From: Nectonema munidae | Lineage: Eukaryota > Nematomorpha > Nectonematoida > Nectonematidae | DNA length: 64,000 nt | NCBI GenBank assembly: GCA_030549495.1 | Contig: JAUIRK010000960.1 | Span: forward strand, 186,001-250,000 | Reading direction: 5' to 3' | Shown here: positions 55,101-64,000 of the stretch, piece after piece | Position numbering within the stretch: the first letter of the stretch is position 1 | Layout: every line of letters starts with the position of its first letter | Notes under the pieces: model-generated | Databases searched by the model: none | The model's input: the letters and a program-made list of their open reading frames with translations, nothing else | What the model was told of the DNA's origin: nothing | Program-made: the position numbers and the translations under genes

Positions 55101-55546
55101 TTAACACTTTGAGGACCAAACTGTCAATGATTAATTCTTTGTTTTCTTTTTCAATGGAATTTTATATATTTGTAGCAGAGGATTTTTGTTTCTATGTACA
55201 GTGTACACTCGTCGTCGTCCTCATAGGACTAATTTTCATAAAAGAATCCTCTACTTTTTTTCTTTTTGAATCAATTTTCATATAGAAAGGATTAAGAAAA
55301 AAAATCCCTACGTTGAGTACATGTATTCACCAAATTATTGGACATATGTTGATTTTGTGTAAGTATTAGTATACTGTATTTTTATATAAACAAAACGTAA
55401 ATCTTCAAATGTTGTTATGCTCATTCAAATTCTTATATCTTTGAGGACCAGTGTGACACCCATGTACTTATAAATGAAAATATAAAATTGCATTAAAAAA
55501 GAAAGCAGAAAACTCGTCTTAAATATTCTGTCTCTCTAAGGGTTAA
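55101..55546. mobile_element. piggyBac-like miniature element, second family
   Basis: TTAACACTTTGAGGACC at 55101 and, inverted, TTAACCCTTAGAGAGAC at the right, with TTAA at both limits (55101-55104, 55543-55546). The interior GACACCCATGTACTTATAA part recurs near 60460. Confidence 0.6.
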
Positions 55547-56414
55547 ACAATAAGAAAGAGAAAATATTATAAATCTCCAAATTCAAATTATGTAAAATCC
55601 TTTAGAAATATTAGTTATACATTACTAACTCTCTAGCTAGCTATCAATCTATAATTAATGTTAAAAGTTGTGATGTCATGGAAAGATGTTGCGAATCTTA
55701 AATGCTTTCGCTTTATGTTGCAACGCAAAATATTTGTTTTATTTTCTTCAAAATAATTTATTAAAATTTCTTCTTATTTTTTTTGTAATTTTGTGTCTTT
55801 CTTACCTTGTCTTCAAAAAGATTTTTATTAGCCAAAACAATAGTATTCAAAAACTAAATTTATCCTAATATACTTTATCAAAAGTATTTGCTGGGGGTAA
55901 AAATTTTTTCCAAAACTTTCTACTCATAAACTGAGCTTTGTTTCTTTCGTCTAAAAAAAGAAGTTCATTCTTGAATTTTTTTTTGAATTATTCAGACTTC
56001 TTCTATGAGTTGCAAAGCACAACGTTAGCGCAAAATGATCAAGGTCATTTATATTGCGTTTTTACAACGTTCGGCACTAAAGAGCGTGTCTATAACTTTA
56101 TTTTAAAATCTAGCAATTTGAATATAACTATTTTTAAAATCGGTGTTGGAATAATTATTACGACTCCGACTCCTCAAAACGTGCGACTCAATCGACTCCG
56201 AATAAGTTGACTCAAAAATTTGCACTCAAAGTATTCATTTCGTGCATAAGTTGAATAAAAATGTTTCATAAAATGACTTATCTATAAATGAAATTATTGT
56301 CATGAAGAAGGCGTTAATGCTAGGATAGTGAAGTAGAAGCTCAAACTCTCTCGTACACTCAATTTATTTTATCTTTTGGAATGATATGTATAATATTATT
56401 TGCCCCCTTTCTCT
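55547..56414. other. AT-rich DNA with a hAT-like end fragment
   Basis: CGACTCCGACTCC and CAATCGACTCCGAATAAG at 56160-56206 resemble the ends of the widespread GGAGTCGGAGTCG hAT family, also seen at 62045. No full element. Confidence 0.4.
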
Positions 56415-56977
56415 GGGGTTCATCGCCGTAATTTCATCGTGGTAACTTCATCGTGCTAATTTTATCGCATAGTAAATTCATCGTGATTCAATACATCGTC
56501 GGTATTTTCATCGTCAAGCATTATCATCGTCATACTAATTTTATGCTGACGCTCAATGTTTTTTTGTAAATATCCCTTTATAATTTTTTTAAGTTTATTA
56601 CGAACAATTAAATTATTTTTTAGTTTTATTATAAAAAAAATATCCTACGAAAAGATATTTATTTATATATACACAGAATTTGAGAAGAAGTAAAGGAAGT
56701 TAGAGACAATGACGACAAGTCTATAAAAGCTGCTTTTCCTGCACTTAAAGACATTTTGAGGTATGAAGATACAAATAAATGTGTAGTATACAGTTAGTAA
56801 TTTTATAAAAATGTATGCATAATTGTATACGCAAATTGTGGGATTATCTTGTGACACCGCAAGGAAGAAATGGTCAATCCATAAATCTCGCGATGTAATC
56901 ACTATACGATGAAACGATGAAAATACCAATGATGAATTGCATCACGATGAAATTACCGCGATGAAATTACCGGATAC
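56415..56977. mobile_element. Fold-back element built of TTTCATCGTGGTAA phrases
   Basis: The left arm GGTTCATCGCCGTAATTTC and the inverted right arm, starting GTATCCGGTAATTTCATCG, consist of repeated (A/T)TTCATCGYGGTAA phrases. The flanks CCTTTCTCT and CCTTTCTTT are a 9-bp duplication with one mismatch (56406-56414, 56978-56986), which fits a Mutator-like element. Confidence 0.75.
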
Positions 56978-56986
56978 CCTTTCTTT

Positions 56987-57650
56987 AGATGTGCCGCGTC
57001 TCTTTCTAATGTATCTAATACGTATGCGCCTCACCGCATAGACGAAAACCTATTTCTCCTTACCAAGGACTTTTGAGCTGCCTTACCAAGGAAAAGCTGT
57101 CCGTTCTATGCTGGGCTGGGAAGCAGGCTTGAAATATGCTAGGCTACGGCTCCATCGCTGTTGGTTCCAGCGTTGACTTTGGAGATCTTACAAATTATTA
57201 AGTTAAATTAAATAATAATTTTCACTGAATATAAAATGAAGGATCAAAAAATTCAATTAAAATGAATTTTCTTAACGAACAAAATTGCGTCTAACAATTC
57301 TTCTTTCATCGAAGTTCTTAAGTCAGAATGAATAACACGAAGATCTGAAAACAATCTTCCATCACTAACTTGATTTAGGGGAATGCAGTTACTGCATGTG
57401 CCACATTTCGAACTATTTCAGGATAATGTGATATAGCCTCTAAGTAAGACTTCAACTTAGGTGACATATCTATTTTCTCTATGAGAGATGCAAAATATTA
57501 ATTAGTAAATGATTAGGAGCAGAAGCCATTAAAATTTCTAGTATCTCCCGCTTCGATTCCACTCAATATAATCAATCAGCTTTGCTCCAGCTCTGCGTAT
57601 TTGACGTATATCAAATTAAGTGCTTTTGAATTTTTTAAAATATTTTTTCT
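56987..57650. other. Mixed DNA, unexplained GC-richer part
   Basis: 57040-57190 is GC-richer, with CCTTACCAAGGA repeated (57059 and 57082) and GCTCCATCGCTGTTGGTTCC. I cannot identify an element or exon. Confidence 0.35.
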
Positions 57651-57661
57651 CCAATGAGCAG

Positions 57662-57845
57662 TACAAGCCACAAGGATCTGTTATTGTGTCCCTCGTATGT
57701 TTTATCCAAAATTGATTATTTACTCACATTTTGTCCTATTTCTTTAGGCATCTATAAAAAGCGCTCTTCTTCACCTTCAGAGAAAAAATTGAAAATTCGA
57801 AAAAAAAGAATCAAATCATTGCGTAAAAAAGCCATTTCAAAGTAA
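57662..57845 (+). CDS. Candidate two-part gene end with short intron
   Basis: A 33-base exon (57662-57694) between CCAATGAGCAG and GTATGT, a 53-base intron, and a terminal exon (57748-57845) after TTTCTTTAG. Joined with one carried base, the frame reads ATRICYCVPRIYKKRSSS, then SEKKLKIRKKRIKSLRKKAI and a stop. The Cys-x-Cys followed by a strongly basic tail could be the end of a secreted Cys-rich protein. The unspliced frame is also open. Support is splice context only; the family is unknown. Confidence 0.35.
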
Positions 57846-57909
57846 TGCTATTTTTAGTCTATATATAGTAGGACCATTTTGCCTGGATAAGAGGGATGCG
57901 CTGGTCTCT

Positions 57910-60010
57910 AGGTTATGAATTTAAGGCGATTTTTTTGACCTAAAAATATGACTTTATTTTTCACGTTTTTGACTTTATTGCTACAAATTTTGACTTAACC
58001 TATTTTTTTTAATTTTGTAGTTCCAAATCCTGAAAATTAAACAAATTCTCGATAAAAACCTTTCTTAAACTCATTTTTTCAAAATTTTGAAAAAAGTTGA
58101 TGGTTTAACTTCATTTTTTTGACTTTTTGGCTATAAAAAATAGATATCTTTTTAGAAATAATGTTTATTTTGAACGAACATTTAAACTTGAAAAAACATA
58201 GGTAATAGAGAAAAAAAATTATGATGTGTTAAAATAAAATAAAAAATATTTGATGGCAAGAAATTTCAATCTTTTGCCAACATTTTTTCAGTAAAGAGAT
58301 CCAGTGCTACCCAAGTAGACTGACAATTTTGTAAAACTAGATACATTGAAGGGGAAATGTTTGGATTCTTTAATTGTATTACTTTAGTAATTACGTTGTC
58401 TTTCATTCTTTTATCTAAGTATTCTTTGATTCGTTTTTTTAAAATTCAAGACTTGATATACCTCAAATGCCTTCTTTATTATAGTAAAGTTTGTAGACAA
58501 ATTGTCGTCTATTATCTCACAAATACATGAATAGCAATCTTTGATATTCATGAGCTGCTCAACTATTGCATCGTTTCAAGAGCCTTTTTTGTTCTGTTCA
58601 AAATGAAGCTATTCGTGTCTTCAATGCTTTGAACAATTTTCTTGACTGTAGGAAGATTTTCGCTATAGTAAATAGCCGCTTTGAGCCATGAAGTTCAACC
58701 TGTCACAATAGGGCAAGGAGGAGTGCCAATTTCTTTAAACAAAGCTTTTCTTTTTTTATTTTTAGCTGTGAGCATTTTCATTGCGCTTATCAATTCATCC
58801 ACTTCTTTATAAAAACGCGTACTTTCATGGCTGTGCATAAGATGAGCAAAACAAGTAACATGAAAAAGATTTTCATATAATTGCTTTAATGTTTTTGTTG
58901 CTGATATGTTGTAGCTAGCTGCATCAGAAATGAACAATAAAAAATTTTTTCTCTCAACTTGAAAATCTTTTAAAACATCATCTACCAGCTGTAAAACCTT
59001 ATTGGCATTATCATCTTCCAAAATCTCACACTTCACCAACCAGTTTTTTTGTGGAATCTCCACATCTAACAAAATATTACAAATAATATTTGAAAATATT
59101 TCAGTCTCGTCCAGTATAAGAAAAAGTTTCTTGCCGAGTAGATGCGCTTTTATTTTAATGAGTTTTTCTACTGACATTTCTTTCACCATTTTTCTACTCT
59201 GACTTACAGAAGGCAAAGAATGACCCATTTCAGAAAACAAACTATATATACTTGGGGGATTAAGCTTATGTAGAGGTATATTAGCCTCTAGAAATGATCT
59301 GACTATTTTTTTCGAAAAATTTTTACTTGAACATTGCAAAAAGGTGTTTATATTTTCGTTTTTTGCCATCATATCTTTCAAACTTTTATGTTTTTTGAGC
59401 TTTAATGACCCTCGACAAAAAAAAGTTTATCGAATTTAACCTTTACGTTGCACAGTTTACAAAAAAAATCCCATCAAGATCTACAGCAAATTCATCTGAG
59501 TACATTGCAATAATATTTTGAACTTCTTGTAACCTTAGGCATTTAATAATCTAAAATAAAGCAGAAAATTAGAAAAAAATGAAATAATAAAATAACGTAA
59601 AAACCTATTTTTCAAAATGAAAAAAAAAGTTCTTGCTAATAGATTAAATGAAGACGGCACATAAGTTATGCTGGATTGATAAAGTTGAAAAAATTTATTA
59701 AAAAAATAAATATTAAAAATAATTTTTTAATTTTAATTAAAAAATAAATAATAATAAGTAAATATAATTTATCAATAAAATCGCTGACACTGTTTTTTTT
59801 AAATATTTCTAATGATTAATAGTCAAAATATGAGTTTTAGAAAAAAAATGTGACTTAAAATTAATTTTGTGACTTTATTGGCCTAAAATTTTTTTTTTGA
59901 CTTTATTGACCTATAAATCTCACATTATTTGAATTTTTTGCCAATTTCTTAAACGTCAAAAATAGAAAAAAAATTGTTTTTTTGACTTTATTGACTTTTA
60001 ACTGCCCTAG
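57910..60010 (-). mobile_element. hAT element, CGGBP1-like type, ends unclear
   Basis: Both flanks of the gene contain several same-orientation copies of TTTTTTGACTTTATTG (57975, 58118; 59870, 59905 and 59980 regions). The right limit may be the inverted TAGGGCAGTTAAAAG at about 60000-60014. I could not fix a matching left end or a target duplication. Confidence 0.5.
58560..59520 (-). pseudogene. hAT transposase, CGGBP1-like, broken
   Basis: Minus strand from about 59520: a decayed BED-finger region, then from 59381 an open 228-codon frame with FLEANIPLHKLNPPSIYSLF, MGHSLPSVSQSRKM, LFLILDETEIFSNIICNILL (first Asp), LVKCEILEDDNANKV, KNFLLFISDAASYNISATKT (second Asp), LFHVTCFAHLMH and VDELISAMKMLTAKNKKRK. 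The frame stops at 58695, where TGA replaces the Trp of the expected T-R-W block, and continues in frame as SWLKAAIYYSENLPTVKKIV to about 58570. The C-terminal dimerisation part is not recognisable. The set DET-D, SDAA-YM, HVTC-AH is that of the hAT group that gave vertebrate CGGBP1. Confidence 0.75.
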
Positions 60011-60070
60011 TTACGATCCATCTCTTGTAAATACCATTATAGTATGTGTAGAGAAACTTTTAAGACACCA

Positions 60071-60405
60071 CTAACCCGCTAACGTTCAGAGTACACTATT
60101 GTCGACTTTACACAAATATAATCGTCCGTGTTTATTAATGCCTTTTAATATCAATAATATTCTTCTTTACATTAGCCATCAAAAGAAGACGACATTTGAT
60201 AATTTAACCGATTAATGGCCAGAATCATCATCATCATTTCATTTTAAAGGCCATGATTAATCGCAGCCAGCTGGGGTGAGGAGTTGATTAATGACCAGAA
60301 TAATCTAACGATATTTATTGTAAGCAGAAGATTTGCATTAAAAAGTGTTTATAATCACAGAGATTTTTATTTTCGCAAAAGTTATTCTGTTCTTTAACCC
60401 GGTAA
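60071..60405. mobile_element. Two decayed piggyBac-like miniature elements
   Basis: 60071-60200 (CTAACCCGCTAACG, GTCGACTTTACACAAATATA) and 60285-60405 (inverted, ATTAATGACCAGAATAATC to TTTAACCCGG) are diverged copies of the family at 19498-20222, separated by a CATCATCATCAT-containing insert near 60220-60280. Confidence 0.6.
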
Positions 60406-60439
60406 TAAAGTTTACTGGTTGCAGATTGAAAGTTAAATC

Positions 60440-60565
60440 TCTGGGAACCAGTGAGACCAATGTTACACCCATGTAGTAATAAATGAAAATCATCTGCTTT
60501 GAATATATAAAATTCCATTGAAAAGGTAAGGAGATGAGTAGTCCTCAAAATTCTGGTTTTCAACG
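60440..60565. repeat. Fragment of the 55101 miniature family
   Basis: ACCAGTGAGACCAATGTTAC, ACCCATGTAGTAATAAATGA and TATAAAATTCCATTGAAAA match internal parts of 55150-55510. Confidence 0.55.
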
Positions 60566-61294
60566 CGTATAGAGATAATTATTGTATTTAGATATGTTTT
60601 GATAGTTTCTATCGTTGTTTTTAAGCGTTTTATTTGTTATACCTATATAAAGAATATCGTTTATTTTCATTAATACTGAATTTTATTTTTCGTTTTTTGT
60701 CCCTTTATAACTCGTATATTAAAAAAATTTTTATAAATGGTTTATTTATATCATCATTATTATTATTTAAGTCGTTTTTACTATCCAAGAAAAGAGTTTT
60801 AAATAGTAGCGGCTATCAGTGTTTCTCAACCATATGGGAATCTAGCACTTGTCACTGAAAATGGAAGTCATGTGCGTAATTTTTTTTAGCAAATAGTTAC
60901 CCATTGCATAGACAGGTATATCCAAATATTTTTTCTAAAAACCTACTTTTCACACATGAATTCAATGTAGTTAAAATTTTAAGCAAAACCCAAATTTTTT
61001 ATAATCATAAATCTCGGATGGAAGACCCATTTATTGTTGAGAATTAAGAATTTGTTTCAACTTAAAATAGAAGAGTATGTTTTAAATCTCTTACTTGTGG
61101 TATGGAAGGTGTAAAAGAAAATTTTTAGGAAGAACTCATTGAATTTGAATGGAATGAAGAATTAAAAAGTTTAATTATATAAATAAAAAAATGCGGTCAG
61201 CTCTCTTAAATTCGCTACTGCTGTGTGGTAACATGAAGATAAACGGCAGTCTTACTTATGCCCGTGTATCCAAATAGTGTTTACATGCTTTTAG
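60566..61294. other. AT-rich DNA with a solo hAT end
   Basis: CAGTGTTTCTCAACCATATG at 60818 looks like a hAT left end, but no right end follows. Otherwise only AT-rich DNA and the acceptor before 61295. Confidence 0.35.
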
Positions 61295-61530
61295 AAAGTT
61301 GAGTGAGGAAGAAGTCAACTTTAAAGCATTGAGGAAATTTGCTGTCAACATCGAAGCTCAGGAGAAAGCAATTAAACTTGAAAACGCAGACACCAACTCC
61401 GAAACGACTTCTTCCACTCCAAATCAAAATCCTGATCAGCAAAAGCCTCTGGCTACCCTTTCTTTAAATGAATTTAATGAGGATGCCAGCATTTCAACCT
61501 TTGACTTTTTGTCTTGGCTCGCAACTCGAC
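61295..61530 (+). CDS. Candidate internal exon, unknown protein
   Basis: Acceptor TACATGCTTTTAG, donor GTAAAA at 61531. The frame reads KLSEEEVNFKALRKFAVNIE, EAQEKAIKLENADTN, a Thr/Ser/Gln-rich stretch, then LATLSLNEFNEDASISTFDF and LSWLATR. If not spliced, it stops at 61572-61574. An amphipathic Glu/Lys helix followed by a disordered linker suggests a cytoplasmic or nuclear protein; I do not know the family. The composition is less AT-biased than its flanks. Confidence 0.45.
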
Positions 61531-61574
61531 GTAAAAATTCAATTGATATATTCCTTCGTAATTTCTTCTTCTAA

Positions 61575-62041
61575 TAACTCAACAACATTTATTGCAACAT
61601 CCTAGTTTACAAAATACTTAATTCCTTAATAGTTTTATTCCAAGTTTTTTAGAGAAAAATATAATCGTATTCTTAAAACTATGTCTGCTCCGATATACAA
61701 CATATTTTAACGTTTGCAATATTTTTAGTTTTTCTTAATTTCAAAAAAATTATCCAGTTACCATCTGAAAGATTTTAGTTTTGTAAAAGAAAAAATAAAA
61801 TCTAGTATGCTATAATATTTTATTATTATTTCAGATGTGTTTTAAAAGAATTGCATGAATATCTTAATTATTTATTTATATACTTTGAATTTTATGTCGT
61901 ACGAATAATTTTATTGTATTCTATACTTTTTAACGAAAAATAATTTCAAAAGTATTGTGTATGCATCCATACACTCCCATCCCTACAACAATACTTTTTG
62001 ATTGATTGAAAATACTAGGTTATCTCACTACTGTTATAAAA
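61575..62041. other. AT-rich DNA, no feature
   Basis: Nothing beyond A/T-rich sequence. Confidence 0.45.
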
Positions 62042-62102
62042 TCCATGGCTGTGGAGTCAGAGTCGTGGCAATATTTTCTGCTTTTGTAGTAGAAGTTGAA
62101 TT
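62042..62102. repeat. hAT end fragment with GGAGTCAGAGTCG
   Basis: CCATGGCTGTGGAGTCAGAG is the usual start of a common animal hAT family; it is interrupted at 62102 by a LINE fragment. Confidence 0.45.
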
Positions 62103-62269
62103 TTTTCACTCTTCTTTTTTTCACCACGATATGGAAAAAAGAAAGCTTGTGCAAAGTGATGCTAAAGAAAGAATGAAATGGCGTAGTTGTTGCAGGAAAC
62201 TGGTTGACCCCGACTCTTTGGGAACAATAACCAGGCCTAGAAGGCAAAATGGATGATGATGATGATGAT
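62103..62269 (+). mobile_element. Short LINE 3' end with 17-bp TSD and GAT tail
   Basis: The flanks GTAGTAGAAGTTGAATT (62086-62102) and GTAGTAGAAGTCGAATT (62270-62286) form a 17-bp target duplication with one mismatch. The insert reads SDAKERMKWRSCCRKLVDPD before a stop, a phrase typical of LINE ORF2 ends, and finishes in a (GAT)n tail, the 3' signature of some non-LTR elements. Confidence 0.65.
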
Positions 62270-62286
62270 GTAGTAGAAGTCGAATT

Positions 62287-64000
62287 CAAATAAAACTCCT
62301 ATCCTTCTCATTGTTTATTCTAGGAATGCAGGATCATTTATAAAAAAAACAACATTACAAAGATTTTTTAAAGTTTTTCAGTGATTAAATCATCCATTAC
62401 TTACTATCATAAATTAAAAAAAAAATATAATCATTTTGTACAATCTGTCTGTGTATTATTAATCATCGCCAATTGTAACTTGAGTAAAGTTTTTTATATA
62501 CATATCCTTCATACCACAAAGTTTTGGTTAACGTCCAGCTTGAAATCTCTGCTCATAGATCGATGCAAGTATTTCAATTACCTCTTCTTGGTAAAACCTA
62601 CCGACGGTTCACTAATAGTAGCACACATCATTTCACGATTTGTAGTCGGATACGTTTACTAATTTTTCCGACTCAAAATTTTTGTTTCCTTTATACAAAA
62701 TATAGATCTACTTCGAGCCTTCGTTGAGAGTAGTGCAGATGACGAGCTTCAATATGAGAAACATGACCTTTATAAAATAGGTGTTTTATGTCTTCACAAC
62801 TTATATAAATTATAAATGAGGTGAACCTCTCCATCTCTCTCTCTCTATTTAAAAATAATGGTAATTTTGGTTGTAGTAGCCTTTTAACAGCACATACTCC
62901 CTTGTTACAGTCACTAGGAGAGCCTCATTTCTACCATTTTCTGCAGTTTTAGACTGGATTCCCTTCCTGAATGTGACCAATAATAAATCGTTTCTAACTA
63001 TCTGTAATAAATGTTTTATGGTTTGGAGCACCCAGGCAAGCTATTACTGTATACATATTGAATTATGTATCTTGCCACACTTTTCCTACTCAACGCCCCC
63101 TTAGAAGACATTTTTTACAGAAACGCCCCATAGGCGACATTATTTTAAGAAAACGCCCTATATATTTAAAATATATTTTGTTTCACAATAAAAAAATGCA
63201 TACACCTCCATTTGACCCTTAAGTTTGGTGTTTTTAACTGACAAATTTAAATTTTCGGTTATATATTACTGAAATCAATTCTGATATCATACTCTACCAT
63301 TATTTATACACTTTCTTTCATTACTTAAAATTTTATTTTCAGCACTATCTCTATTTTCTACCATACAATCTGTGGAAGAGATTAAAATATTTTAGTGACT
63401 TCTGGATAGTGGAAAGAGAATTTGACCATACACAACACACACTACCTCTTCAACTGCCTACACATCCATACAACACTTAAGCACATTCATTTATGGTCCA
63501 ATCCATGCTAGGTATTTAACCTATACCTGTTGAGTGTAGAAACTATCTGGCTGAAGCTTGGATTTGATACTTATATATATTTATATAACAAATCCATAAG
63601 TAGAAGCCTACACATAAAGTCAGCAATAGCTAACAGTAGTTTTTATGTAAGCTAACTGAAAATACATTTACTCATCGCTACTGCTGTTAAAGTGTGGCAA
63701 AAATTATATATTTTTTCATATTAGTATTTTCCAGCCATGGATATGCTTTCTTAGTTAAAATAAAAATTGTGTTTTTTTAACTGATAAATTACACTAATAA
63801 CAAGATAGTGCAACCTAGGGGCCAACAACAGCAACAGAATTTGAACTTTTTTGATAGCCCAAATGTAAAGCTACTTATATTAATTATTTTCGAAAATATA
63901 ACTATCATATAATTTCTTTGTTTCTATCAAGAAAAAAATTTAATAGCTACTAATACTTGTTATTGGTAACTTTTCACAGCTCCCCTAATAGTTTCAAAAC
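62287..64000. other. AT-rich DNA with one phrase repeat
   Basis: At about 63093-63160 an AAACGCCCC(A/C)TAG-GACATT phrase repeats two to three times at about 30-bp spacing, like an arm of a fold-back element, but the opposite arm is not in the window. A minus-strand frame at 62849-63031 shows no motif. No other features. Confidence 0.4.

Noticed and set aside
60225-60240. ATC microsatellite near 60225
   Set aside because: Only four to five units; not worth a separate entry beyond noting it within the miniature-element pair.

Overview
The window reads as AT-rich genomic DNA of an animal, most probably an arthropod. An arthropod, and specifically a parasitic copepod such as a sea louse, is my inference from the small-intron gene style, the low GC and the repeat types; no sequence here proves the species. 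Most of the 64 kb is transposon-derived. I see no rRNA, no true tRNA gene, no CRISPR, and nothing I would call a retrovirus, LTR element or Polinton.

Host genes are few. (1) Plus-strand exons at 6089-6357, 16761-17009 and 20493-20759 splice in frame and encode the VPS9 domain and C-terminus of a Rabex-5/RABGEF1-type Rab5 exchange factor; its 5' exons lie to the left of the window or are not recognisable. (2) A plus-strand exon at 37172-37330, with a last exon near 39877-39924, encodes a short secreted precursor with a signal peptide followed at once by a short peptide ending in W-A-G-K-R, a candidate amidated neuropeptide. (3) Three further candidate exons, at 54848-55087, 57662-57845 and 61295-61530, have good splice or stop/polyA context but no family I can name.

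Transposons, left to right: a broken 2.5 kb DDE element with 8-bp target duplication (1136-3646); a 3.7 kb non-autonomous hAT-like composite with a perfect 8-bp duplication (6507-10179) loaded with nested insertions; a related copy (13900-15650); a hAT-like element with a 6-bp duplication (17294-18955); three piggyBac-like miniature elements (19498-20222); a LINE 3' fragment (21856-22445); a DDE remnant (23150-23520); a GTF2IRD2/ZBED-type hAT (23686-26127); a 739-bp hAT miniature element (27502-28240); a KIAA1586-type hAT (28409-31176); a nearly intact 2.4 kb element with ~125-bp terminal inverted repeats and a 540-codon ORF (40773-43203); a deleted hAT (43297-44442); another hAT (46908-48535); a CR1/L2-like LINE tail (48545-49005); a second complete copy of the CAGGGGCGCACATCC hAT-like composite (49118-51669); a fold-back element (56415-56977); and a CGGBP1-like hAT remnant (about 57910-60010). 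Six tRNA-headed SINE copies are scattered through.

The host-gene introns are where most of this material sits: the 10.4 kb intron between the two VPS9 exons holds the 3.7 kb composite, its second copy and several miniature elements. The most unusual sequence signals are the two non-hAT DDE elements, the candidate neuropeptide gene, and the recurrent construction of element ends from short reiterated phrases.
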